DNA of 64,000 bases. Source: SAR116 cluster bacterium AG-355-O21 (GTDB lineage Bacteria; Pseudomonadota; Alphaproteobacteria; Thalassobaculales; Thalassobaculaceae). This document shows, one piece after another, positions 8,370 through 17,423 of this stretch. The stretch spans positions 1 through 64,000 of the forward strand of contig QCEM01000010.1 in the NCBI GenBank assembly GCA_003280605.1. Direction: 5' to 3'. Position 1 is the first letter of the stretch. Every line of letters starts with the position of its first letter. A program made the translations under genes and the position numbers. Below the pieces are notes generated by a model. That model was given only the letters and a program-made list of their open reading frames with translations, was not told where the DNA came from and did no database searches.

Positions 8370-8704
8370 CAGCTAAGTTGGGGGCGGCCATTCAGGATTG
8401 GTCATAACGCTGACGGCCGCGAAGGGTATAAATGGCTGTCTAGAAAACAGCAAAGGGGCTGTCGGTATCCCGACCCTATCCCGGGTAAAATTGCCAAAAG
8501 TGTAATCAGCCTTGGTGTAGCCCCGTCCCCCTGCTCATGCCTGAGGTTAATCAATTGTTTTTATTTAGAAAATCAGAATGGCTAAATGCCTAAATTATAA
8601 AAATTCTGTATTTGTGTTTACGAACTTATCGATATTTGAAATGAACTCAATTAGGTCACCGCGCAATTAACACCCTGTAAACAGTACAGAATGCCTATTG
8701 TTTC

Positions 8705-9120
8705 CACCCAACCATCAAACCGCTCATTAAACGCATTCTATGCGTCATACCCAGGCATTAGACCGATCATAGCTGCACACTACCTCCTTGCGTGAGCGAA
8801 CCGGACGCAGTCACTCTTATATGCGCGTCTATCTGGTGACGGTGATTTCAAGTAAGTGCCAGTGGGCAGCTCTACCATTACCGGGTAGGGTGGCCTGGCT
8901 ACCGCCCCCAGGGTGGCGAGGACGCATCTGAGATAAACCAAAGAAGTCTAGGTAAACAACGGGGGCGCAAACTGGGGCACAAACTGGGAGTAAACTTTGC
9001 CTGTTGATCAACCCCGGTTCCCGGCTAACCTCGGAATGCGATAAGTATGGACGTGACCGTTGGTTCCTCAGATAGGTAACGAGCCCATCTTCCGAGCACC
9101 ATTGCCATCAAGGACGATCC
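8705..9120 (-). repeat. Repeat copy C, inverted relative to B, without a recombinase gene
   Basis: Read on the minus strand, this matches 1519-1899 over about 390 bases with several nearly unchanged blocks, for example CCCAGTTTGTGCC, AAATCACCGTCA, AAGAGTGACTG, and TCTAATGCCTG followed by GTATGA. Three tandem 12-base units (GGGCGCAAACTG, GGGCACAAACTG, GGAGTAAACTTT) at about 8963-8998 correspond to the tandem units in copies A and B. The homology fades near 9120, where copies A and B continue into the recombinase promoter. A possible 60-codon frame here (8829-9011, minus) is not conserved in the other copies. Bases 8370-8704 are AT-rich and show no gene. Confidence 0.75.
8733..8776 (-). other. 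Conserved stem-loop in repeat C
   Basis: On the minus strand GCAGCTATG pairs with CATAGAATGC (five paired bases CTATG/CATAG, an internal mismatch and a closing GCA/TGC). The loop is nearly the same as the loop at 1839-1860 in repeat B. The base pair that differs between copies differs on both arms. The structure is therefore the best conserved part of the repeat family seen in this window. Confidence 0.45.
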
Positions 9121-9145
9121 TGTCACCCCTCCGACTGCCGGCGTT

Positions 9146-9370
9146 ATGAGCTTAGCACTCGCGGGTTTTACCGCTCTGTTTGGCAGCTTTGACATCTGGT
9201 TTTGGCGCGATCAAAGCGATGACGTCTTATTCACCGACGACCCGCCGGTGATTGGGGCCGGCGCCGCAGATGATTGTATTTATCTCAACGGTGCCGAGAT
9301 CGGCTATGGCAATCCCCTAGCTGCGGCTGCCAGGTGTTTAGGTGAAGGCAGTATTTCCAGGCGGGCATAG
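9146..9370 (+). other. Short open frame, doubtful gene or gene fragment
   Basis: A 74-codon frame just outside repeat C. It has a hydrophobic start and an acidic, Gly-rich centre (VIGAGAADDCIYLNG) that vaguely recalls RTX-type calcium-binding repeats. No ribosome binding site is evident and no family is recognised. It could be the end of a gene cut by the island. The rest of 9121-9449 shows nothing else. Confidence 0.2.
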
Positions 9371-9449
9371 CCGGGGGGCGAGCCTGCGATCCCGGCAGCG
9401 CGCCCGGTAAATAGACTTTCTGCCAATCAAAAATGCGATGAACCTGATT

Positions 9450-10301
9450 TCATCCTTGCCGCTGCAAAAGCAATTCAGCCGTGATCAAGATGGGGTTTTT
9501 ACCCCGTTGCAAGACACCATGGCGAAGATCATCCGGATCAATGCCGACAATGGCTATCTCGGGGCCGCTGGCAAGCGATCCATCGGCCCGTGCCTCGGCG
9601 TTCAGGATGAGGAATTCCGTTGCTAGACTATCTAAGGTACTGCCGTCGTCAAAGCGGGCCCCAATAAGACTGCCTTGACCAAATACTTTGGCGCTTTGCC
9701 AGCCAAGCTCAGCGCAGACAAGATCAAGCGCTGTGCTGAACTCTTGGTTAGGGGCCAACCGCAGCAAGGCATAGGGGGCATCACTGGCGGCGAGGGCGTC
9801 GCCGGTGGGTTGGAATAAATTAAAATTCGTCTCAGGGTCGGGGCGGCGATCAAAGTAAGCATTGCCGAAGCCAATACGCTGGGCAATGACAGGCGCACTT
9901 AACACGGTTTGTTGTGCCAGAATATGTCCCATGGCAGCCGCACCTGTTGCCGGTGACCAGCGCCCATGACCATGCAGAAACCAGGCACCTTCATCGCGGC
10001 CAACCATCATGCCCAGATGATGGATGGTGCCGCGGCCATCGAAACGATAAGTCTCAGACCACCAGGCCGCATGCTCTGCATCAGGCGCAAGTGCCGGGGT
10101 GACATAGGACAGGGCAACGACATCAGCTGATTTAATTTCCAGCCATGCGCCAGCGCAGTTTTCAGCATCCAAAGCTTCGCCGATAGCGTCTGCCAGGGGG
10201 ATATCGGGGCGCAGGGTAACGGCAATCGGTCGGCAATCGGCCGGGACGATATCGCGGCGGGTTTCGGCGACCGGTCCTGGTTGCGTAACGGCCGGCATCA
10301 T
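9450..10301 (-). CDS. PPC (DUF296) domain protein, tandem copy
   Basis: A 283-residue protein that appears to hold two copies of the Plants-and-Prokaryotes-Conserved (PPC/DUF296) domain. The first half shows HHLGMMVGRDEG followed by FLHGHGRW and GHILAQQTVL, where PPC folds place conserved His/Gly residues. The second half keeps a weaker version ending in AIVGIDPDDLRHG. PPC proteins form trimers; bacterial ones have no firmly assigned reaction. The start codon overlaps the stop of the acyl-CoA ligase by four bases (ATGA), so the two are translationally coupled. That coupling is the best clue: it probably acts on or near a CoA-thioester pathway. Confidence 0.72.
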   Translation of the reverse strand: MMPAVTQPGPVAETRRDIVPADCRPIAVTLRPDIPLADAIGEALDAENCAGAWLEIKSADVVALSYVTPALAPDAEHAAWWSETYRFDGRGTIHHLGMMVGRDEGAWFLHGHGRWSPATGAAAMGHILAQQTVLSAPVIAQRIGFGNAYFDRRPDPETNFNLFQPTGDALAASDAPYALLRLAPNQEFSTALDLVCAELGWQSAKVFGQGSLIGARFDDGSTLDSLATEFLILNAEARADGSLASGPEIAIVGIDPDDLRHGVLQRGKNPILITAELLLQRQG

Positions 10302-11890
10302 GTGTTTTTTCCCTTTGCCTGAAGCCGGGTTTCAAGTTCGGCACGAATGATGCGCTTTGACAATTTGCCATAGCCACTTTTGGGCAGTTCATCCCAGAAA
10401 AAATATTGCCGCGGCAACTTATACGAAGCTAGGCGCTCGCGCAGATAATCATCAAGCGCCCCTGCATCAAGGTCATGACCCTCCTCCAGAACACAAACGG
10501 CAACGCCAATTTCCCCCCATTTAGGGTCGGGCATGCCAAAGACAGCGGTTTCTGTAATCGCTGGATGATATAGAATTTTTTCTTCAATCTCGCGCGGGTA
10601 TATGTTGGAGCCACCGGAGATAAACATGTCCGAGGCCCGGCCGGTGATATACACATAGCCGTTGTCATCCATCATCCCGATATCGCCGGTTCGGAACCAG
10701 CCATTCCTGAAGCTTTCTGCATTGGCCTCGGGGTTTTGCCAATAGCCGGCAAAGACGGCCCCGCCGACGACACAGATTTCCCCCGTTTCGCCCGCGGCAA
10801 GGGCCTTGCCTGTGTCATCTTGAATTTCGACCTGCATGCCAGTGCGCGCAAAACCACAGGTGCCAACCCGCATGTCGGTCCCCGTGGAATGATCGCGCGG
10901 CGGTAACACCGTAATTGCACCTGTGACTTCGCCCAAGCCAAAGTACTGCACCAGCACCTGGCCCAGGACGTCCTGAGCTTTAATCTGGTCATTGCGGTAC
11001 ATGGGCGCGCCTGCATAGATGATGTGGCGCAGGCTGGAATGATCAACCCGCTCAACCGCAGGAGCCTCAACCATCATTTTTAAGATGGTCGGCACAGTGA
11101 ACATATTTGTGACTTTGTAGTGTTCGATCAGAGACCAAATCTCGTCGGTATCAAAACGCGGGCTGACGGGCAGGATGGTCGGCGCACCACGTGCCATCAG
11201 CATCAATTGATGCATCCCTGCCCCATGGGAAAGCGGGGCGACAACAAGCGAAGCATCCACCTCTGTTGCCCCAGGCACTAAATCCGACAAATGGTTGTTA
11301 ATGACAAATGAAAGTTGGCCATGGGTGAGCACAGATGCCTTTGGTCGCCCGGAGGTGCCAGAGGTGAAAAATAACCAAGCTGGGTCATCCCGGTCAACGG
11401 CGGCCAATGGCGGGCTTGCGCCCGTATGGTTTTCCATCAGCGTGTCAATATCACGGCCAAAATCAGCGCTGCCGATGGACAAGCGCGTCGCAAGATTGGG
11501 AGCCTCAATGGCAGCATGTTCTGGGAATGCAGCATTGCAGATCAGCACCTTGGCCGCGGATAATTCAACCATCCAAGCAAGGTCGCTTGGCATGCCGCGG
11601 AAATTGGCAGGCACCCAAATGGCCCCCAGCCGAAAACACGCAAACATGCTTTCAAATAATTGGTTACAGTTCTGCGATTGCACCAACACCCGGTCGCCCT
11701 TTTGAACCTCACCCTCTGTTGCCAAAACAGCTGCCATGGCTTTCACACGGGCATCGAAGGCCTGCCAATTCCAGGTCGCATCACCCCAGATAAAAGCGGG
11801 ATGATCTGGCAGGCGGCGGGCCTGCTGCTCTACCAAATGGGCGAGATTCATTGCCCGTGTGCTAAAGGGAGAAGCGGTATCTTTGCTCAT
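10298..11890 (-). CDS. AMP-forming acyl-CoA synthetase/ligase
   Basis: A 530-residue ANL-family adenylating enzyme that makes an acyl-AMP and then an acyl-CoA. The phosphate-binding loop FTSGTSGRPKASVLTHG and the hinge region with YITGRASDMFISGG and NIYPREIEE are clear. The catalytic Lys near the C-terminus is in the KSGYGKLSKR segment. I chose the ATG at 11890 because it gives the usual length; the upstream ATG at 11950 adds 20 atypical residues. It resembles long-chain or aryl/feruloyl-type ligases but the acid is not readable. It lies 248 bases downstream of the aconitase-like gene on the same strand and is coupled to the PPC gene. Confidence 0.9.
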   Translation of the reverse strand: MSKDTASPFSTRAMNLAHLVEQQARRLPDHPAFIWGDATWNWQAFDARVKAMAAVLATEGEVQKGDRVLVQSQNCNQLFESMFACFRLGAIWVPANFRGMPSDLAWMVELSAAKVLICNAAFPEHAAIEAPNLATRLSIGSADFGRDIDTLMENHTGASPPLAAVDRDDPAWLFFTSGTSGRPKASVLTHGQLSFVINNHLSDLVPGATEVDASLVVAPLSHGAGMHQLMLMARGAPTILPVSPRFDTDEIWSLIEHYKVTNMFTVPTILKMMVEAPAVERVDHSSLRHIIYAGAPMYRNDQIKAQDVLGQVLVQYFGLGEVTGAITVLPPRDHSTGTDMRVGTCGFARTGMQVEIQDDTGKALAAGETGEICVVGGAVFAGYWQNPEANAESFRNGWFRTGDIGMMDDNGYVYITGRASDMFISGGSNIYPREIEEKILYHPAITETAVFGMPDPKWGEIGVAVCVLEEGHDLDAGALDDYLRERLASYKLPRQYFFWDELPKSGYGKLSKRIIRAELETRLQAKGKNT

Positions 11891-12138
11891 ATTTTCACAA
11901 CCAATTTTGATAAATGTACGACCTTGAGGGGCAAACTTTATGACGATCAACTTACCTGCTCGGTATGATAGGCCATGACCGCGTCATCTTCCAACTGAAT
12001 GAAGCCAACCTCGGCCTTCTGCTGCAACGCCGCCCCTTGGGCAGACGCAAGCGTGAACGCCAGCATCGGATAAAGCCAGAGCTTGCAGACACAGTTTGCG
12101 CGGTATGCGCTGTGTGTCGCATCGTCGATGTTGCCGAG

Positions 12139-14802
12139 TTAGGCGGAATCTAAAGCTTCCCGCAAACAATAATGCAACATGCCGCCGTGACGGTAGTAGG
12201 CGACCTCAACGTCTGTATCGAGACGACAGATCAGGTCAACAGCATCAATCGACCCATCGCTGCGCGTGATGGTCATTTTAACCGTCATTTGTGGCTCAAT
12301 GCCCTGCTCAAGGCCGGTGAGATCAAAAGTCTCCGAGCCGTCCAAGCTAAGCGTCTTTCGGCTAATACCTGGCGGGAACTGCAGCGGCAATACCCCCATT
12401 CCAATAAGATTTGAGCGATGAATCCGCTCTAGCCCCTCGGCGACGACAGCACGGATACCAAGAAATTTTGTCCCTTTTGCCGCCCAATCCCGAGACGATC
12501 CAGTTCCGTAGGCGTCACCACCGATCACCACCAGCGGTGTTTGCCTGGCGGCATAGCGCATGGCGGCATCATAGATCGCCAGAACCTCGCCGGATGGCTG
12601 ATGCACCGTATATCCGCCTTCGATGCCGGGCACCATCTCGTTGCGCAGTCGAATATTGGCGAATGTGCCTCGGATCATGACTTCATGGTTTGTGCGCCGG
12701 GCCCCATAGATATTGAAATCCTCTGGAGCCACACCAAGCTCCTGCAGATATTTCCCGGCTGGAACGTCCGCCGGAATCGCGCCGACAGGTGATATGTGAT
12801 CCGTCGTCGTCATATCACCAAATATCACTAACGCGCGCGCTCCGCGGATATCTGCTATGTCGCCCGGGGCCGACTTAAATTCGTCGAATAGGGGCGGACG
12901 TTGGATGTAGGTGCTGCATTGCTCCCACTCGAAAAGAGTGCTTTCGCTGGCCGGCAATGCTTGCCAATTGGCATCGCCATTCTTGGCCGTGGCATATCGC
13001 GTCAAATAGAGATCTGGCGAAACGGCCGAATGGATTGCCGCCGCAATCTCTTGGGACGTCGGCCAGATGTCCTTTAGGAAGACCGGCCGGCCATCACCAT
13101 CGACACCCAGTGCGTCAGACCGCATGTTGCACGTGAGATGACCCGCCAAAGCGTATGCCACGACCAACATCGGCGAGGCCAAGTAATTAACGCGGCAGAG
13201 GGCATGTACCCGCCCTTCGAAATTCCGATTACCGGAAAGAACCGCAGCAACTGTCAGGTCATGGTTTTGAATCGTGTCGGTAATTGGCTCCGGCAGTGGC
13301 CCCGAGAGTCCAACGCAGCTCATACAACCAAACCCCGTGACGTGAAAACCAAGCGCATCAAGGTCATCTTGAAGACCGGATTTTTTGAGGTAGTCGGCGA
13401 CCACGACCGATCCTGGTGAAAGCGATGTTTTGACCCATGGTTTGGCACTCAACCCGCGTCGAACCGCGTTCCGCGCGAGGATACCGGCACCGATCATCAC
13501 CGCTGGATTTGAGGTGTTGGTGCAGCTGGTAATCGCCGCAAGAACGACGGCACCATTGGACAATTCTTGCGCATTCTTAGCCACCTGCCCGACCTGCGCG
13601 GCGCGCCCCATATCCACCATCGCATCATGATAGCTCTGCGGCACTTGACTAAGTGATGTCCGTTGATTTGGACGAAATGGCCCGGCCAAGCAGGGTTCGA
13701 CCTCGGACAGGTCAATATCGACGGTTTCGGTAAAGACCGGTGCCTCGGCGTCTCGCCATAACCCTTGTTCTTTGGCATAGGCCTCAACCAATGCCACCTG
13801 GTCTGCGTCCCGGCCGGTCATTTCAAGAAACCCCAAGGTTTGAGCGTCGATCGGGAAGAACCCCATGGTTGCACCATACTCAGGCGACATATTCGACAAG
13901 GTCGCGCGGTCCGTTAGCGCTAAATTATCCAAACCGGGGCCAAAGTACTCGACAAATTTGCCAACGACTCCATGCGCACGTAGCCGTTCTGTGACCGTGA
14001 GAACAGCATCGGTCGTCGTGGTGCCTTCCGGCAAATGTCCAATGACACGAACGCCCACCACATTCGGGATTAACATCGATACTGCTTGGCCAAGCATAGC
14101 CGCGCCCGCTTCCAGCCCGCCAACGCCCCAGCCAAACACACTGAGCGCATTTATCATCGGGGTATGGCTGTCCATCCCGAGCATGGCGTCCGGATACGCA
14201 CGCCGCCGACCGCCATCGTTATCTGACCAGACAATGCGCGCGATATGCTCGAGGTTTACCTGATGAAGAATCCCCATACCGGGTGGCACAACACTAATAT
14301 TTTCATACGTTTGCTTCGCCCATTTGACAAATCGATAGCGCTCGCTGTTCCTTTGGAATTCCAGAGCCATGTTTTTCCGCAAGGCGTCGGCACTGCCGTG
14401 ATGGTCGACATTGACAGAGTGATCGACAACAAGATCGATGGGCAGCCGGGGTTTGATTTTCGTTGGGTCGCCGCCGAATTCATGAACAGCATCACGCATC
14501 GCAGAAAGATCGACCAACAGCGGAATGCCTGAAATTTCTGGCATCAGGATCCGTACTGGGTGGTAGGCAACCTCCCTGATCATCGTCGGATCACTGGTCC
14601 AACGACCCAGGCAGCGGATATCATCTTCACTGACGGCATGCTTATCACAATTCCGCAGCAGATTTTCACCAAGGACCTTTAGCGACTTGGGCAACCGGTT
14701 AAAAGCGCCAAATCCCGCAGCTTCGGCTTTTGCTAAGCTGTAATAGAGGACCTGCTCACCGGCAACAGATAGGGTAGCCTCAAAGTCAGTTGGCGATGCC
14801 AT
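12139..14802 (-). CDS. Aconitase-family hydratase, AcnA/AcnD-like
   Basis: An 887-residue aconitase with a 4Fe-4S cluster set: Cys427 in ITSCTNTSNP and Cys493/Cys496 in GFGCMSCVG. The C-terminal swivel domain has GDAYGTGSSRDWAAKGT. Several signatures deviate from housekeeping AcnA: PPGMGILHQ where AcnA has a Cys (GICHQ), DSHTPM where AcnA has DSHTTM, and the VALVEAYAKEQGLW segment. These are closer to AcnD, the 2-methylcitrate dehydratase. AAGGAGAT precedes the ATG. The PrpB-like lyase just upstream in the same operon fits a methylcitrate-type route. I am sure of the family; the substrate (citrate, methylcitrate or a related acid) is inference. Confidence 0.85.
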   Translation of the reverse strand: MASPTDFEATLSVAGEQVLYYSLAKAEAAGFGAFNRLPKSLKVLGENLLRNCDKHAVSEDDIRCLGRWTSDPTMIREVAYHPVRILMPEISGIPLLVDLSAMRDAVHEFGGDPTKIKPRLPIDLVVDHSVNVDHHGSADALRKNMALEFQRNSERYRFVKWAKQTYENISVVPPGMGILHQVNLEHIARIVWSDNDGGRRRAYPDAMLGMDSHTPMINALSVFGWGVGGLEAGAAMLGQAVSMLIPNVVGVRVIGHLPEGTTTTDAVLTVTERLRAHGVVGKFVEYFGPGLDNLALTDRATLSNMSPEYGATMGFFPIDAQTLGFLEMTGRDADQVALVEAYAKEQGLWRDAEAPVFTETVDIDLSEVEPCLAGPFRPNQRTSLSQVPQSYHDAMVDMGRAAQVGQVAKNAQELSNGAVVLAAITSCTNTSNPAVMIGAGILARNAVRRGLSAKPWVKTSLSPGSVVVADYLKKSGLQDDLDALGFHVTGFGCMSCVGLSGPLPEPITDTIQNHDLTVAAVLSGNRNFEGRVHALCRVNYLASPMLVVAYALAGHLTCNMRSDALGVDGDGRPVFLKDIWPTSQEIAAAIHSAVSPDLYLTRYATAKNGDANWQALPASESTLFEWEQCSTYIQRPPLFDEFKSAPGDIADIRGARALVIFGDMTTTDHISPVGAIPADVPAGKYLQELGVAPEDFNIYGARRTNHEVMIRGTFANIRLRNEMVPGIEGGYTVHQPSGEVLAIYDAAMRYAARQTPLVVIGGDAYGTGSSRDWAAKGTKFLGIRAVVAEGLERIHRSNLIGMGVLPLQFPPGISRKTLSLDGSETFDLTGLEQGIEPQMTVKMTITRSDGSIDAVDLICRLDTDVEVAYYRHGGMLHYCLREALDSA

Positions 14803-14814
14803 ATGCCGATCTCC

Positions 14815-15675
14815 TTAGGTGGCGTAACGTGAGTCGAGTTCCATGTACTTTGCGGTGTTAATTGCTTCCTCACGGTCATCGAAAGACGCCATTTGGCCCT
14901 TCAGAGATTCTGTGTGGCCTTGCGTTAAGATCGCCTCCGCCGCTTGCCGCATCACATGCATTGCGGCGCGTTGCATGTCCCCCGGCACAATTACCAGATT
15001 GAAGCCCCACGCTGTCAGCTTGTCTTTCGGCACCACCGGCGTTTTGCCGCCCCAGAACATATTCAAAAGTTTTGGATAAGGCAGATCTACCGATAATTGT
15101 TCAATTTGCTCAACGGTTTGTGGTGCCTCAATGAAAGCCACATCGGCGCCAGCTGCCATATACTGATGCATGCGCGTGATGGCCCCATCATAGCCCTCAA
15201 CCGCCAGGGCATCCGTGCGGGCAATGACCACAAGGTCGGGATCGATGCGGTTTTCCTTAATTGCCCGAATTTTTGCAGCTAACTCGTCTGCTGGTACCAG
15301 GGCCTTGCCCTCAAGATGGCCGCACCTTTTCGGGAAGACTTGGTCTTCGATGTGAAATCCAGCAACACCAGCGCGTTCAAATCCTTTCAATGTGTGCAAA
15401 GCATTCAGCGCATTGCCATATCCGGTATCAAAATCTGCAATGACGGGGAGATCGACGGCATCGACAATTTGTTCGAGGCGTTCAGTGATTTGCACCGGAT
15501 TGATCAGTCCCATATCGGGGATCCCGGTACTCCGTGCGATGCCGCCGCCGGTGGCATAAATTAGGCTTGCGCCGGCCGCTTGCGCGATCCTTGCTGACAG
15601 CCCATCGTAGACCCCCGGAATCAAGATGGTCTTGCCGGAAGCGATCATCTCTCGCAGTTTTGTAGTCTTACGCAT
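14815..15675 (-). CDS. Isocitrate lyase/PEP mutase family lyase (PrpB-like)
   Basis: A 286-residue TIM-barrel lyase. DFDTGYGNA at about 81-89 holds metal-binding Asp residues, and PKRCGH at 115-120 is the K[KR]CGH active-site loop shared by isocitrate lyase and 2-methylisocitrate lyase. IARTDAL follows. Members cleave methylisocitrate to pyruvate and succinate, or act on other 2-hydroxy acids. GGAGA lies before the ATG at 15675; an earlier start at 15831 gives a Pro-rich, non-family extension. The aconitase-like gene follows 13 bases downstream, a likely sequential dehydratase-lyase pair. No citrate synthase paralogue is visible in this window. Confidence 0.88.
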   Translation of the reverse strand: MRKTTKLREMIASGKTILIPGVYDGLSARIAQAAGASLIYATGGGIARSTGIPDMGLINPVQITERLEQIVDAVDLPVIADFDTGYGNALNALHTLKGFERAGVAGFHIEDQVFPKRCGHLEGKALVPADELAAKIRAIKENRIDPDLVVIARTDALAVEGYDGAITRMHQYMAAGADVAFIEAPQTVEQIEQLSVDLPYPKLLNMFWGGKTPVVPKDKLTAWGFNLVIVPGDMQRAAMHVMRQAAEAILTQGHTESLKGQMASFDDREEAINTAKYMELDSRYAT

Positions 15676-15928
15676 TATACTCTCCTTGAGCACGTCGCCG
15701 GGCGAATCTTGCGCGCTGGGACACAGCAGGATCGCCGTCCGATCTGTTGGCAACACTTCTTTTAAACTATTCGGCGGCGGCGGCGTATTTGCAATCACCC
15801 CTAAAACGGTTGCGGCCGCGTTTTTCACCAAACAGCTTTTCTGGTAATGCTAAAACAGCGTCGTTCATTTCTCTTGCCTTCAATTCCAGCACAGCCACTG
15901 CTGCGCAATGGCGATCACTTTCGAGAGA

Positions 15929-15970
15929 GTGTAAGCGAAGCTGACCGAAGACAACACAAATCGCTTACAC
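15929..15970. promoter_or_regulatory. Palindromic operator candidate upstream of the lyase/aconitase operon
   Basis: GTGTAAGCGA at 15929-15938 is repeated perfectly in inverted orientation as TCGCTTACAC at 15961-15970. The centres are 32 bases apart, close to three helical turns, as expected for two half-sites bound by a dimeric repressor or activator. It is about 250 bases upstream of the minus-strand operon and 270 upstream of the plus-strand gene at 16238, so either could be controlled. The rest of the 15676-16237 intergenic stretch shows no gene. Confidence 0.45.
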
Positions 15971-16237
15971 GGATTAAGCCATAGCGCATTCTTTACCTTC
16001 ATAGCTATCGCCGCCCACCTGTGTCCATCGCGCCGGTTGACGTGTCACAAACCGTATTTGTTGTCGGGTGTTTCGCTCCCTAACCGGACACGGCGGCCTG
16101 GTCCCCATGGACCCAAACTGCGGCAGATCATTCGCTCATCCCCAATATTTCTTATCCGGGGTATTCTGCCTATATATTGGCAATGGCCGGCATACACTCC
16201 GGGCGCATTTTAAAACCTCAGGAAACACGACCTTTAG

Positions 16238-17302
16238 ATGGATTCACTCACCCAATTTGCTCTTGGCGCGGCCGTCTCGACGATTTGCCTCGGTAAGACA
16301 CTTGGACCGCGCAAAGCTGCTTTGCTGGGCGGCGTCCTTGGTACCCTGCCTGACCTTGACGTTTTTCTGCCAGCCGACGACCCAGTGGATGATTTTGTTT
16401 TCCACCGTGGTTGGACGCATTCTGTCTTTGTTCATTTGCTGGCAGCACCGTTTATCGGTGAACTCCTGGTGCGATCTATGCGCCTTTTGAAAGATCATCG
16501 ATTTTTGGTTTGGATGGCGGTTTTTTTATGTTTGTCGACCCATGCCATCATTGACGCAATGACAGTTTATGGCACCCGCATTTTATGGCCAATACATGCC
16601 GATCCCGTTGGTATCGGATCTATTTTTATCATTGATCTGGCCTACACCTTGCCGCTGCTTGGGGTGGTTATTTGGGCCTTCAAAAGTCAGTGCTGGTCAA
16701 ACCGCCTCAGAAACGGCGTGGCGACCGCCCTGATCGTCAGTTCAGCGTATCTGGCGCTGACGGTGGTGTGGCAGGCCAATGCCACAAACCGCGCCAGCGT
16801 TATTTTTGCCAGGGCCGGAATCGAGGCAAAAAGCATTTTTGCCATCGCAAGCCCCATCAATTTGGTTTGGCGCGTCATTAGCTTAGAGAACGACCGTTAT
16901 CATAATCTTTATCTGTCACCTTTTGATGATGATCTGCAGGCGATGATTTATAGCCACCCAAGACATCCAGAACTGGTCGCCTGTCTGCGCGGCAATGATG
17001 CTTTTGAAAAACTTAAGTGGTTCAGCAGAGGGTACTACCGATCAGATTTGGAAGCTAACCAGATCGTTGTATCAGACCTGCGGATGGGCCTGACACCACA
17101 TTATATTTTCAAGTTCGCCATCGCTGAATATGACAATGGAATTGCGCAGGCGATTTCTCCCAAACCAAGCGGCGGGCAAATGAATGTGAGCGGCCAAGAC
17201 CTGGACTGGCTGACGACCCGCCTTCAGGGAAAGCCCGCAATACGCGCAACAGAGACCCCCAAAACTGCGCTCAACGCTAAAAAGCGGCATGCAAGCTGTT
17301 AA
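16238..17302 (+). CDS. Integral membrane protein, YdjM/DUF457 (metal-dependent hydrolase) family
   Basis: A 354-residue protein whose N-terminal 200 residues carry the DUF457/YdjM pattern: MDSLTQFALGAA, LPDLDVFLPADDP, HRGWTHSVF and STHAIIDAMTVYGTRILWP. These hold the conserved Asp and His residues that give the family its predicted metal-dependent hydrolase name. About four membrane helices span residues 30-190. The C-terminal 150 residues look periplasmic. No substrate is established for the family. The start is supported by AGGAAA upstream, though spacing is long. The gene stands alone. Confidence 0.78.
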   Translation: MDSLTQFALGAAVSTICLGKTLGPRKAALLGGVLGTLPDLDVFLPADDPVDDFVFHRGWTHSVFVHLLAAPFIGELLVRSMRLLKDHRFLVWMAVFLCLSTHAIIDAMTVYGTRILWPIHADPVGIGSIFIIDLAYTLPLLGVVIWAFKSQCWSNRLRNGVATALIVSSAYLALTVVWQANATNRASVIFARAGIEAKSIFAIASPINLVWRVISLENDRYHNLYLSPFDDDLQAMIYSHPRHPELVACLRGNDAFEKLKWFSRGYYRSDLEANQIVVSDLRMGLTPHYIFKFAIAEYDNGIAQAISPKPSGGQMNVSGQDLDWLTTRLQGKPAIRATETPKTALNAKKRHASC

Positions 17303-17423
17303 TACCGGATAAAACAACCAAGGTTCCGGCGGCAATCACCAAACCGAGCCAGTTGCGATGTGCCGCAATAATCTAATTAGATTATTTGGCAGGCGAGACA
17401 CTGACGATGACATTCCAACATGT

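Noticed and set aside
8829-9011. 60-codon frame on the minus strand inside repeat C
   Set aside because: The homologous part of repeat B has stops and shifts in that frame, so the sequence is not conserved as protein.
12139-14802. Confident call as housekeeping AcnA
   Set aside because: Two signature segments (GILHQ, DSHTPM) deviate toward AcnD, so the entry is left as AcnA/AcnD-like.
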